Assembly: GCA_023417265.1 (NCBI GenBank)
Contig: JAEZFY010000076.1
Span: 1-13,443 of the forward strand
Direction: 5' to 3'
Origin: Actinomycetes bacterium
GTDB taxonomy: Bacteria; Actinomycetota; Acidimicrobiia; Acidimicrobiales; Ilumatobacteraceae
DNA length: 13,443 nucleotides
The notes beneath the pieces were generated by a model. The model was not told where the DNA came from. It saw only the letters and a list, made by a program, of their open reading frames with translations, and did no database searches. This document shows positions 1 to 8,090 of this stretch, piece after piece. The position numbers were made by a program, and so were the translations under genes. Each line of letters opens with the position of its first letter. The first letter of the stretch is position 1.

Positions 1-870
<870 letters not shown>

Positions 871-874
<4 letters not shown>

Positions 875-2100
875 GCGGGGGGTGCCGGCGGGCCGGACGG
901 CTCGTGCTCGCGGGGTGGACGACGAATCAGCTCGCCGGTGTCGTCGCGGGTGGGGAACCGGAGCTGGAAGTCGATCTTGGTCTCACCTCGGCGGGTCTCC
1001 TGCTCGGCGACGTCGCGCAGGCGCTCGAGCCGCTCGCGGCGGGCGATCGACCACGGACCCATCCGCAGCGACACGTACAGCAGGCCACCCAGGATGATCG
1101 GGAAGAACAGCTGGGCGAAGCGGTACGACGCCACGCCGAGCGTGGCCCGCCGCGCGGGCGCGCCGAACCCGGCAAGCATGCCGATGTAGCCGGTGTCGAC
1201 GTACCCGAGCCCGCCGGGGGTGATCGGCACGGCGGCGAGGACGTTCGAGATGCCGAACGCGATCAGCAGCGCGTCGACCTCCATGGTGATGTCGAACGCT
1301 CGCAGGAACACCCACAGAGCGGCTGCGTCGAGGAGCCAGTTCAACGACGCCCACATGGCGACCCGGCCGAGCAGTTGCTTGTCGCTGATCAGCTGATCGA
1401 GCCGCTCGGCGAGCCGGTGCAGCACGAGCGCCGCCTTGTCGGCGTTGAGGTGGAGCTTGCCGGCGACCCACCGAATGATCTTTTCGGATCGCCCTTGCCC
1501 GTTCATCAGCCCGAACACGAGCGTGCCAGCGAACCCCATCACGATCACGCCGACGAGCGCCGCCGAGCCGTAGAACGCGTTGACCCCCCGGATCGGGATC
1601 GAGATGATCAAGGCCAGCCACAACAACAGGTTGAGCACGACCGCCGACCCGATGCCGACCGTGGCGAGGGCGAAGCCGGCGTCCGCGCCGGCGACGCCCG
1701 ACAGCGTCAACAGCCGGTAGCCGAGCGCGGAGCTGGCGGCGCTGCCACCCGGGACGATGCTCGACAGGGCGCGGGTGCTCATCTGGATGCGGTAGAGCCG
1801 CATCCGCGAGACGTGGCGACCGGCGTCGCCGAGCGCCGACTGCATCAGTGGGGCGTAGCACCACAACGCCAGCATCTCGAGTGCCAGACCGACGGCGAGC
1901 AACCCCGGCTCGACGCGCTGCAGCTCGGTGAGCGCTCGCCGGAAGTCGGGGATCAGGGGGATGACGAAGTAGTAGGCGACGCCGGCGGCGACGAGCAGTT
2001 TGACCGTGAACCGGAACGGTCGCCGCTGACGCCCCGCCGTTCGGGGCAGCTCGGGGAGTTCACCGGTGGTGACCGGAGCGGAGGCGGCAGGATCGGTCAT
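871..2100 (-). CDS. Integral membrane protein, lysylphosphatidylglycerol synthase TM family (UPF0104/PF03706-like)
   Basis: A polytopic inner-membrane protein of 409 residues from ATG at 2100. It has a basic N-terminal stretch and then hydrophobic segments near residues 33-52, 65-85, 143-170, 175-200, 250-268, 275-292, 300-312 and 328-345. Two family signatures are visible: SSIVPGGSAASSALGYRLL at 113-131 and VPITPGGLGYVDTGY at 291-305. These are the proline/glycine motifs of the flippase-like TM domain found in MprF and in stand-alone UPF0104 proteins. No C-terminal aminoacyl-transfer domain is present; the protein ends in a charged cytoplasmic tail rich in Arg, Glu and Pro. The substrate is therefore unknown; lipid or polyprenyl-linked transport is the family expectation. 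A GTG at 2136 would add 12 residues and is possible. I prefer ATG because the hydrophobic core is unaffected and the extension looks unconserved. The stop overlaps the mutY start. Confidence 0.87.
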
Positions 2101-2161
2101 ACGGGATCGGAGGTCGCGGGCGCCCGCGCGGGGCACGGCCGGCCCACGCCGCCCGGAGAGC

Positions 2162-3184
2162 CTACGCGGAGGGCGCCGACGCGACCGGCACAGCCGCGAC
2201 GACGTCGAGCAGCAGGCGGGCCAGATGATGGCGCACCGCCGCGGGGGTCTTGCCGAGGTGCACGAGCGTCAGTCGCCGATCGGGGACGACGACGATGTAC
2301 TGGCCCTCGTACCCCTGGGCGACGAGCGCGCCGGGCAACTCGGGCCACAACCACCAGTGACGCCCATAGTCGACGCCGCGCGGGAGCGACCCGTCGCCGG
2401 GATCGTGGGCGACCCACGTCCGGGCGTGGTCGACCCAACCCTCCGGCAGCACACGCGCGCCGTCGACGCGGCCGTCGTTGCGGTACAGCTCGCCGAAGCG
2501 GGCGAAGTCGGCCGCGGTCGCGTACACGTACGACGACCCGACCCAGGTGCCGGCGGCATCGAACTTGGGGGTCGCCGTGGACATCGCGCACGGGCCGAAC
2601 AGGCGTGCCTGCAAGAACTCCTCGATCGCCGCCCGGCGCGCCGCGGGTTGCCCGCCGTGGCCGCCGACGACGACGTCACCGACGATCCGGCTGATGATGT
2701 TGGTGGTGCCCGACGAGTAATTCCACACGGTGCCCGGCGGGTGGTCGCGCGGGAGCCCGGCGGCGTAGGCAGCCATGTCGGCACTGGCTTCGCCGTACAA
2801 CATCTCGAGGCAGTCCGACACGGCCCCGTCGACGTAGTCCTCGACGAAGCGCAGCCCGGGGCGCATCTCGAGCAGGTCGATCAAGCGGATCTCCTGCTTC
2901 GGGGTGCCCGCCCATTCCGGCACGGCCGCCGGCGCGTCCGGCTCGAGCAGGCCGTCACCGACGAGTACGCCGACCGCGGCGTGCACCATCGACTTGGCCA
3001 TGCTCCACGAGATCAACGTCGACTCCGCCGTGAGCTCGAGCGCGTCCTGGAAGTCGTTCGCCGGCTGGACGCCATAGCGCTCCGCCACCAGTTCGCCGTC
3101 GACGAGCACGACCGCGGCGAGCGAGATGCCCTGCTCGGCGGGTCGCGTGAACACGGCGTCGAGTGCTGCCCCCACGGTCCCCAC
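2162..3184 (-). CDS. Serine hydrolase, class C beta-lactamase / NylB-type
   Basis: A penicillin-binding-protein-fold serine hydrolase of 340 residues from GTG at 3184. The nucleophile motif SxxK is S61-M-A-K64 in SWSMAKSMV. The second catalytic element is Tyr156 in WNYSSGTTN, and a C-terminal HLGKT at 309-313 takes the place of the KTG box. RPGLRFVEDYVDG near 108-120 resembles the 6-aminohexanoate-dimer hydrolase/esterase branch, so an esterase or amidase is likelier than a true beta-lactamase. No signal peptide or lipobox is visible, so I infer a cytoplasmic enzyme. The frame stays open upstream to 3340, but that part runs antisense to the next gene and looks like noise; GTG at 3184 sits 8 nt after a TACGGT hexamer. 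GTG at 3175 is an alternative. It lies 61 bp upstream of the membrane-protein gene and may be co-transcribed with it and mutY. The natural substrate is unknown. Confidence 0.88.
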   Translation of the reverse strand: MGTVGAALDAVFTRPAEQGISLAAVVLVDGELVAERYGVQPANDFQDALELTAESTLISWSMAKSMVHAAVGVLVGDGLLEPDAPAAVPEWAGTPKQEIRLIDLLEMRPGLRFVEDYVDGAVSDCLEMLYGEASADMAAYAAGLPRDHPPGTVWNYSSGTTNIISRIVGDVVVGGHGGQPAARRAAIEEFLQARLFGPCAMSTATPKFDAAGTWVGSSYVYATAADFARFGELYRNDGRVDGARVLPEGWVDHARTWVAHDPGDGSLPRGVDYGRHWWLWPELPGALVAQGYEGQYIVVVPDRRLTLVHLGKTPAAVRHHLARLLLDVVAAVPVASAPSA

Positions 3185-3192
3185 GACCGCGC

Positions 3193-3198
3193 ACCGTA
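3193..3198 (-). promoter_or_regulatory. Candidate -10 box (TACGGT) for the serine hydrolase gene
   Basis: On the minus strand TACGGT matches the actinobacterial SigA -10 pattern TAnnnT and ends 8 nt before the GTG at 3184, so transcription would start at or within a base or so of the start codon. No convincing -35 is seen 17-18 bp upstream. The whole divergent intergenic region is only 40 bp. Confidence 0.4.
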
Positions 3199-3211
3199 CA
3201 CGGCGCTGTGG

Positions 3212-3217
3212 CAGAGT
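3212..3217 (+). promoter_or_regulatory. Weak candidate -10 (CAGAGT) for the flavin monooxygenase operon
   Basis: CAGAGT keeps the A2 and T6 of the TAnnnT pattern and lies 7 nt before the GTG at 3225, the same spacing as stronger hexamers elsewhere in this window. There is no clear -35 and no Shine-Dalgarno sequence, so a leaderless start is possible but weakly supported. Confidence 0.22.
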
Positions 3218-3224
3218 TCGCAGC

Positions 3225-4340
3225 GTGCGCACGTTGGGGGAAGTCGCCGCGTCGGCGTCGACGCGGGCGGGCGAAATCGAAGAGCTGCGGCGGCTGCCGA
3301 CCGACCTGGTCGCCGACCTGGCGTCCACCGGCGTCTTCAAGCTGTGGGTGCCGGACGTGTACGGCGGACAACAGGCGCACCTGTGCGCGGGCCTCGACGC
3401 GATCGAGACGGTCGCCTACCACGACGGCTCGACCGGCTGGTGCGTGATGATCGCCGCCACCACCGGCCTGTGCGCCGGGTTCCTGCCCGTCGAGCACGCC
3501 CAGGCGATCTACGGGCCCGCCGACGCGATCACCGGCGGGTTCGCGATGCCGGCCGGCACGGCCACTCGCGTCGACGGCGGGCTGCGGGTCGACGGGCGCT
3601 GGTCGTGGGGCTCGGGCACCGACCACTGCACGTCGATCTGCGGCGGCGTGCGCATCGTCGACAGCGACCCGCCTCGCTTCCCGATCGTGTTCTTCGACGC
3701 CGCCGACGTCGAGCTGCTCGACACCTGGCGCGTGGCCGGTCTCAAGGGCACGGCATCGGGCGACTACACGGTCCGCGGCGTGTTCGTACCGGAAGGCCGC
3801 TGGGTCGAGCCGCTGGCGCAGCTCGAGCCGCGTGTCGACTCGCCGCTCTACCGCGTGTCCTTCCTCGGTGCGCTGGCGATCGGCGTGGCGACGGTGTCGG
3901 TAGGCCTCGGTCGGCGGGCGATCGACGAACTCGTCGCGCTCGGCGCCAAGGTGCCCTCGGGCAGTAGCCGGAGCATCGCCGAGCGGCCAGTCGTGCAGGC
4001 ACAGATCGCCGAAGCCGACGCCGCGGTGCGCAGCGCCCGGGCGTTCCTGCACGCCGCTGCGGAGGAATGCTGGGACGCGGCCGCGGCCGGCGGGCCACCG
4101 TCGGCGGAGCACCGCCGGCTGCTGCGGCTGGCGGCCACGAACGCCGTCGCCCGGGCCACCCATGCGGTCGACCTGTGCTACCACGCCGGCGGCGGGGCGT
4201 CGATCTTCGAGTCGCATCCCTTGCAGCGCGTCTTCCGCGACGCGCACGTGGCGACACAGCACGGGATGGTCGCCCCGCGCACCCTGGAAACGCTGGGACG
4301 CATGCAGTTCGGGCTCGACACGGACACGAGGCAACTGTGA
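3225..4340 (+). CDS. Acyl-CoA-dehydrogenase-fold flavin-dependent monooxygenase (HsaA/DszC-like, Acyl-CoA_dh_2 type)
   Basis: A flavoprotein of 371 residues from GTG at 3225. The N-terminal helical part contains LWVPDVYGG (40-48), the middle beta domain has RWSWGSGTDHC (125-135), and AGLKGTASGDYTV (171-183) is the turn that in this family precedes the C-terminal helices. The end, DAHVATQHGMVAPRTLETLG (339-358), is typical of the Acyl-CoA_dh_2 branch, which includes two-component monooxygenases such as HsaA and DszC rather than true acyl-CoA dehydrogenases. No Glu equivalent to the dehydrogenase base in a YEG motif is present. Such oxygenases use reduced FMN or FAD from a partner reductase. 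The nitroreductase two genes downstream could supply it, but that is inference, because dedicated partners are usually HpaC-like. First gene of a three-gene operon; its TGA overlaps the next start. A true dehydrogenase cannot be fully excluded. Confidence 0.82.
   Translation: MRTLGEVAASASTRAGEIEELRRLPTDLVADLASTGVFKLWVPDVYGGQQAHLCAGLDAIETVAYHDGSTGWCVMIAATTGLCAGFLPVEHAQAIYGPADAITGGFAMPAGTATRVDGGLRVDGRWSWGSGTDHCTSICGGVRIVDSDPPRFPIVFFDAADVELLDTWRVAGLKGTASGDYTVRGVFVPEGRWVEPLAQLEPRVDSPLYRVSFLGALAIGVATVSVGLGRRAIDELVALGAKVPSGSSRSIAERPVVQAQIAEADAAVRSARAFLHAAAEECWDAAAAGGPPSAEHRRLLRLAATNAVARATHAVDLCYHAGGGASIFESHPLQRVFRDAHVATQHGMVAPRTLETLGRMQFGLDTDTRQL
4337..4340 (+). promoter_or_regulatory. GTGA overlap between monooxygenase and crotonase genes
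   Basis: GTG (4337-4339) starts the crotonase and TGA (4338-4340) stops the monooxygenase. No Shine-Dalgarno sequence precedes it, so coupled reinitiation is the likely mode. The frame upstream of this GTG lies antiphase inside the monooxygenase and shows no family similarity. Confidence 0.8.
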
Positions 4341-5158
4341 ACCCCGGTGCGGCGACGGGCGCGCCGGCCGGCGACTCGTTCCGGTGCCTGCGCTTCGAGC
4401 GCGACGGCGACGTGTTGATCGTCACGATCGACCACCCGGACAGCGCGCTCAACGCCGTCGACGCGACGCTGCACCACGACCTCACCCGCCTGTTCCCGCG
4501 GCTCCAAGCCGAACGCGACGCGCGGGCGGTGCTGCTCACCGGTGCCGGGCGGGCCTTCTCGGCGGGGGGCGACTTCGCCTGGTTCCCGCAGCTCGCCGAC
4601 CGCCACGCGCTCGAACGCCTGCGTATCGACGCCCGCAACATGATCTACGACCTGCTCGACGTGCACCTCCCGATCGTGTGCGCCGTCAACGGCCACGCGA
4701 TGGGGCTCGGTGCGTCGATCGCACTCCTGTGCGACACGATCTTCATGGCCCGCTCGGCCACGCTCGGCGACCCGCACGTGCGAGTCGGCCTCGTCGCCGG
4801 CGACGGGGGCACGCTGATCTGGCCGCTCGCCGTCGGTCCTGCCCGCGCCAAGCAGTACCTCCTCACCGGCGACCCGCTCGACGCCGCCGAGGCCGAACGG
4901 ATCGGGCTCGTCAACGGCGTCGTCGACGACGCGCAACTGCACGCCACGGCACTCGCCTTCGCGCACCGCCTCGCAGCCGGCGCCCCGCTCGCCGTGCAGT
5001 ACACCAAGGCCGCCGTCAACGCCTCACTCAAGGCCGCCGCAGCGGTGGCGTTCGACCACGCCGCGGCGCTCGAGATCGCCACGTTCGGCACCGCCGACCA
5101 CGCCGAGGCACTGGCGGCGCTCGCCGACAAACGAACACCGCAGTTCCGAGGAGCGTGA
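4337..5158 (+). CDS. Crotonase-family protein (enoyl-CoA hydratase/isomerase) with atypical catalytic positions
   Basis: A crotonase-fold CoA-thioester enzyme of 273 residues from GTG at 4337, the usual family length. The oxyanion-hole motifs are present: GRAFSAGGDF (71-80) and NGHAMGLGASIAL (118-130). The two glutamates that hydrate crotonyl-CoA in rat mitochondrial hydratase (Glu144 and Glu164) align by eye with Ser127 and His147. DPHVRVGLVAGDGG (145-158) instead has an Asp156 in the loop that normally reads GAGG. I recall the VGLVAGDGG form as recurrent among actinobacterial crotonases of unassigned reaction. Simple hydratase activity is therefore uncertain; isomerase, hydrolase or C-C lyase chemistry is possible. 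GTG overlaps the TGA of the monooxygenase, and its own TGA overlaps the nitroreductase start, so the three are probably translated together. Confidence 0.88.
   Translation: MNPGAATGAPAGDSFRCLRFERDGDVLIVTIDHPDSALNAVDATLHHDLTRLFPRLQAERDARAVLLTGAGRAFSAGGDFAWFPQLADRHALERLRIDARNMIYDLLDVHLPIVCAVNGHAMGLGASIALLCDTIFMARSATLGDPHVRVGLVAGDGGTLIWPLAVGPARAKQYLLTGDPLDAAEAERIGLVNGVVDDAQLHATALAFAHRLAAGAPLAVQYTKAAVNASLKAAAAVAFDHAAALEIATFGTADHAEALAALADKRTPQFRGA
5155..5158 (+). promoter_or_regulatory. GTGA overlap between crotonase and nitroreductase genes
   Basis: GTG (5155-5157) and TGA (5156-5158) share bases, repeating the junction seen 818 bp earlier. This supports a single polycistronic unit and fixes the nitroreductase start. 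Confidence 0.8.
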
Positions 5159-5805
5159 TCGCGATCGACCTGTACGCCGCCATGAGCACGCAGCGCGCCG
5201 TGCGGCGCCTGCGACCTGACCCGATTCCTGCCGAGGTGCTCGAGCGCGTCCTGCAGGCCGCGGCGTGGGCGCCGAGTGGCGCCAACCGCCAGCCGTGGCG
5301 GATCGTCGCCGTCACCGATCCGGCGCTCAAGCAGAGCCTCGCCGACGTGTATCGGCCGGAGTGGGAACGCTTCGCCGCGATCTACGCAGCGCAGATCGAC
5401 GCCGCGCCCGAGGCCGGACGTGGAGCGCTCGAACGCGCCCGTGACGCCGGCGATCACCTCGCCGCCAATCTCCAGGACGCGCCCGTGCTGCTCGTGTTCT
5501 GCTTCGATCCGCGCGAGATGGCGGTCACGGACCGCAAGCTCGACCGGGTCAGCGTCGTCGGCGGCGCGTCGGTGTACCCGGCGGTGCAGAACCTGCTCCT
5601 GGCGTGCGTCGCCGAAGGGCTCGGCTGCGTGCTGACCACGCTGCACTGCCTCCGCGAACACGACGTCAAGCAATTACTCGGCGTCCCCGCCGAGTGGGGC
5701 ACGGCCGCGCTCGTGCCGATCGGTTACCCCGAACGCGGGGGCCATGGACCCACCACCCGCCGCGGCGTCGCCGAGCTGGTGAGCTACAACCGTTTCAGCA
5801 GCTGA
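5155..5805 (+). CDS. Nitroreductase-family FMN oxidoreductase
   Basis: A probable FMN-dependent NAD(P)H oxidoreductase of 216 residues from GTG at 5155. FMN-phosphate contacts typical of the family are RAVRRLRPDPIP (14-25) and APSGANRQPW (39-48), with GLGCVLTT (155-162) near the C-terminal FMN-binding turn. A segment of about 40 residues at 66-105, rich in Glu, Ala and Arg, would form the variable lid that sets substrate choice; a WE pair occurs at 70-71. The GTG start keeps the family-like IDLYAAMSTQRAVRR N-terminus. ATG at 5182 would cut it. A purine tract GAGGAG (5148-5153) abuts the start with only one spacer base, too close for normal Shine-Dalgarno use. Last gene of the operon; converges with the LOG gene after 9 bp. 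It may reduce flavin for the upstream oxygenase or act on the pathway substrate; nothing in the sequence decides. Confidence 0.88.
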   Translation: MIAIDLYAAMSTQRAVRRLRPDPIPAEVLERVLQAAAWAPSGANRQPWRIVAVTDPALKQSLADVYRPEWERFAAIYAAQIDAAPEAGRGALERARDAGDHLAANLQDAPVLLVFCFDPREMAVTDRKLDRVSVVGGASVYPAVQNLLLACVAEGLGCVLTTLHCLREHDVKQLLGVPAEWGTAALVPIGYPERGGHGPTTRRGVAELVSYNRFSS

Positions 5806-5814
5806 CCCCCGGCG

Positions 5815-6405
5815 TCACACCACGACGGTCGGGTCGGTCCACTTGCTGACGTTGGCCGGGGCCGGCCCGGTGGCGATCGCGATCGCCTCGGGCACGGTGG
5901 CCGCGTACTGCGCCGCGGCGCGGTGGCCGGGCATCAGCAGCCCGGCCGCGGTGGCGTCATCGAAGAACTGGAACAACGCCCGGTAGTAGCCGTTGACGTC
6001 GACGAACGCGACCGGCTTGGCGAGCGTGCCGATCTGGTTCCACGTGAGGACCTCGACGATCTCGTCGAGCGTCCCGTACCCGCCGGGCAAGGCGACGAAG
6101 CCGTCGGCGTGCTCGGCCATCGCCGCCTTGCGGGCGTGCATCGACGACGTGACGACGAGCTCGGTCAACCCGGTGTGGGCGATCTCGCGGGCCACGAGGT
6201 GCTCGGGGATGAACCCGATCACCTCGGCGCCGGCGGCGAGCGCGGCGTCGGCGAGCGTGCCCATCAGGCCGACCCGGCTGCCGCCGTACACGAGGCGGTG
6301 CCCCGCTGTGCCGATCGCGGTGCCCAACTCGACGGCCGCGGCGGTGAACGCCGGGTCGTTGCCGGGGTTGGCCCCGAGGTACACGGCGATCGTCCGACCC
6401 TGCAT
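5815..6405 (-). CDS. LOG family protein (TIGR00730; nucleoside 5'-monophosphate phosphoribohydrolase)
   Basis: A Rossmann-fold nucleotide hydrolase of 196 residues from ATG at 6405. The defining motif PGGYGTLDE lies at 107-115, followed by IVEVLTWNQIG. VYGGSRVGLMG (39-49) and SSMHARKAAM (87-96) complete the nucleotide-binding and catalytic set of the LOG/YvdD group. Enzymes of this group release the free base from cytokinin riboside monophosphate or AMP, producing ribose 5-phosphate. In bacteria outside plant associations the physiological role is usually nucleotide salvage or unknown. A TTG at 6414 is an alternative start; ATG gives the normal family N-terminus TIAVYLGAN. Convergent with the nitroreductase and divergent from the Mcd-type dehydrogenase, so probably a single-gene unit. 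Confidence 0.93.
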   Translation of the reverse strand: MQGRTIAVYLGANPGNDPAFTAAAVELGTAIGTAGHRLVYGGSRVGLMGTLADAALAAGAEVIGFIPEHLVAREIAHTGLTELVVTSSMHARKAAMAEHADGFVALPGGYGTLDEIVEVLTWNQIGTLAKPVAFVDVNGYYRALFQFFDDATAAGLLMPGHRAAAQYAATVPEAIAIATGPAPANVSKWTDPTVVV

Positions 6406-6413
6406 GGGCGCCA

Positions 6414-6419
6414 AGTATG
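6414..6419 (-). promoter_or_regulatory. Candidate -10 box (CATACT) for the LOG gene
   Basis: On the minus strand CATACT differs from TATACT by one base and ends 8 nt before the ATG at 6405. The -35 region shows no strong match. With this spacing the mRNA would have almost no leader. There is no Shine-Dalgarno sequence before the ATG. Confidence 0.38.
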
Positions 6420-6421
6420 GC

Positions 6422-6437
6422 GAGCCCGACGGGGCTC
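6422..6437. promoter_or_regulatory. Inverted repeat GAGCCC-N4-GGGCTC in a divergent promoter region
   Basis: Two perfect 6-base arms (6422-6427 and 6432-6437) flank GACG. The repeat lies just upstream of the -10 of the LOG gene and upstream of the -35 of the dehydrogenase gene, where a regulator could touch both promoters. G+C-rich palindromes of this size arise often by chance, so this is a candidate only. Confidence 0.25.
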
Positions 6438-6448
6438 AGACGCCGGCG

Positions 6449-6479
6449 TTGTTGGGCCACGGATACCGACGAGTAACTT
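6449..6479 (+). promoter_or_regulatory. Candidate leaderless promoter of the Mcd-type dehydrogenase gene
   Basis: A -35-like TTGTTG (6449-6454) and a -10 TAACTT (6474-6479) are separated by 19 bp. The -10 ends 6 nt before the ATG at 6486, placing the expected transcription start on or next to the A of the ATG. No Shine-Dalgarno sequence fits the ATG. The -10 lies inside a separate palindrome at 6467-6484. Confidence 0.5.
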
Positions 6480-6484
6480 CGTCG
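6467..6484. promoter_or_regulatory. Inverted repeat CGACGA-N6-TCGTCG overlapping the -10 box; possible operator
   Basis: Perfect 6-base arms (6467-6472 and 6479-6484) enclose GTAACT, most of the putative -10. A protein bound here would block the promoter. If transcription starts at 6486 it lies outside the mRNA, so it would act as DNA and not as an RNA hairpin. Confidence 0.35.
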
Positions 6485-6485
6485 C

Positions 6486-8090
6486 ATGTCCTCGCTCGAC
6501 GCCGGTCCGGCCGCCCCCGATCTCGCCGCCGCGGGCGACGCCGTCACGCTCGCCGACCAGGCCCTCGCCAGCGCCTGGGCCCGGCTCGCCGAGCTCGGTG
6601 GGGCCGACCAGCAGCAGGTGTTCGCCTACGACCTGGCCCACGCCGCGGCGGCGATCACGATCGCCCGGGGCATGCTCGACTACGGCGCGCGCGGCGACAC
6701 CGAAGCGCGCCTCGCCTGCGCGTTCGTCGCCGACGCCGTGCAGGGCCTGATCACCAAGCTGGTGGGGCGCGAGCAACTCTGGGGCGTCGACCTGGCCACG
6801 CTCGGCGCCACCCACGACTTCGTCGCCAGCTACTTCTCCCCCGCGTTCGTCGGCGCGCTCGCCAAGACGCCCGGCGCGCGTCATCTCGATGGCGACATGG
6901 AGATGGTGCAGGACACGTTCCGCGCGTTCGCCGCCGACGTGATCGCCCCGCACGCCGAACACGTGCACCGCAGCAACGGTGACGTGCCCGAATCGATCAT
7001 CGCCGGGCTCGCCGAGCTCGGCGCGTTCGGGCTGAGCGTGCCCGCCGAGTACGGCGGGTTCTCCGAAGGCGGTGACGACGAATACCTCGCGATGGTGGTC
7101 GCCACCGAAGAGCTCAGCCGGGCCAGCCTCGGCATCGGCGGGTCGCTCGTCACCCGCCCCGAGATTCTCGCCCGGGCGCTCGTGAAGGGCGGCACCGAGG
7201 AGCAGAAGCAGCATTGGCTACCCAAGCTGGCGTCGGCCGAAGTGATGCCGGCGGTCGCCGTCACCGAGCCCGACTTCGGCTCCGACGTCGCCGGGATCAA
7301 GGTCACCGCCACCCCGGCGGCGGGGCCCGACGGGCGCCCCGGCTACGTGATCAACGGCGTCAAGACGTGGTGCACGCTGGCCGCCCGGGCCGACGCCCTG
7401 GCGCTGCTCGCGCGCACCGACCCCGACCGCACCAAGGGCCACAAGGGCCTGTCGTTGTTCGTCGTGCCGAAGGCGCGCGCGGACGGACACGGGTTCGTGC
7501 TCGACAACCCCGACGGTGGGCGCATGGAAGGCCGCCCGATCGACACGATCGGGTACCGAGGGATGCACTCCTACGAAGTCGCCCTCGACAACTGGTGGGT
7601 GCCGGCCGAGCACCTGGTGGGTGGCGAGGACGGCCTCGGGCAGGGCTTCTACCTGCAGATGGCCGGGTTCGAGAACGGTCGTCTGCAGACCGCGGCGCGG
7701 GCGCTCGGCGTGATGCAGGCCGCCTACGAAGCCGCCGTCGAATACGCCGACAACCGCAAGGTGTTCGGGCACAACATCGGCGAGTACCAGCTCACCCAGG
7801 CCAAGCTCGGACGGATGGCGGTGCTGATTCAGGGCTCGCGCCAGTTCGCCTACGAGGTCGCCCGGATGATGGCCCGCGGTGGCGGCTCGATGGAGGCGTC
7901 GATGGTGAAGGCGTTTGTCTGCAAGGCCGCCGAGTGGGTCACCCGCGAGGCGATGCAGATCCACGGCGGGTTCGGCTACGCCGAGGAGTACGCCGTGTCG
8001 CGGCTGTTCGTCGACGCTCGCGTGCTCTCGATCTTCGAAGGCGCCGACGAAACGCTCGCGCTCAAGGTGATCGCCCGCCGGCGCGGCTGA
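6486..8090 (+). CDS. mcd: Acyl-CoA dehydrogenase with N-terminal extension, probable (2S)-methylsuccinyl-CoA dehydrogenase
   Basis: An FAD flavoprotein of 534 residues, about 150 longer than ordinary acyl-CoA dehydrogenases. Residues 1-135 form an Ala-rich helical extension. The catalytic core follows: VPAEYGGFSEGG (185-196), VAVTEPDFGSDVAG (257-270) for FAD and substrate, INGVKTWCTLAARAD (289-303), DTIGYRGMHSYE (353-364) and ENGRLQTAARALGVMQAAYE (396-415). Near the end, IHGGFGYAEEYAVSRL precedes DARVLSIFEGADE, with Glu518 at the position of the usual catalytic base. The length, the extension and the YRGMHSYE/DARxLxIFEGA wording are those I recall for Mcd (MeaC), which oxidises (2S)-methylsuccinyl-CoA to mesaconyl-CoA in the ethylmalonyl-CoA pathway of acetate assimilation. 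The match is from memory. No ccr, ecm or mch lies beside it. It converges on a lipoprotein gene with only 4 bp between the stops. Confidence 0.8.
   Translation: MSSLDAGPAAPDLAAAGDAVTLADQALASAWARLAELGGADQQQVFAYDLAHAAAAITIARGMLDYGARGDTEARLACAFVADAVQGLITKLVGREQLWGVDLATLGATHDFVASYFSPAFVGALAKTPGARHLDGDMEMVQDTFRAFAADVIAPHAEHVHRSNGDVPESIIAGLAELGAFGLSVPAEYGGFSEGGDDEYLAMVVATEELSRASLGIGGSLVTRPEILARALVKGGTEEQKQHWLPKLASAEVMPAVAVTEPDFGSDVAGIKVTATPAAGPDGRPGYVINGVKTWCTLAARADALALLARTDPDRTKGHKGLSLFVVPKARADGHGFVLDNPDGGRMEGRPIDTIGYRGMHSYEVALDNWWVPAEHLVGGEDGLGQGFYLQMAGFENGRLQTAARALGVMQAAYEAAVEYADNRKVFGHNIGEYQLTQAKLGRMAVLIQGSRQFAYEVARMMARGGGSMEASMVKAFVCKAAEWVTREAMQIHGGFGYAEEYAVSRLFVDARVLSIFEGADETLALKVIARRRG

Noticed and set aside
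3185..3340. N-terminal extension of the serine hydrolase to 3340
   Set aside because: The extra 52 residues are Ser/Arg-rich, unlike the family, and overlap the divergent monooxygenase gene. GTG 3184 has a -10-like hexamer next to it.
2066..3967. 633-codon open frame on the plus strand
   Set aside because: It crosses three real genes in other frames or strands, and its product is rich in Arg, Asp and His without motifs.
5148..5153. GAGGAG as Shine-Dalgarno of the nitroreductase gene
   Set aside because: Only one base separates it from the GTG, far below the usual 5-9. Coupling through the GTGA overlap explains the start better.
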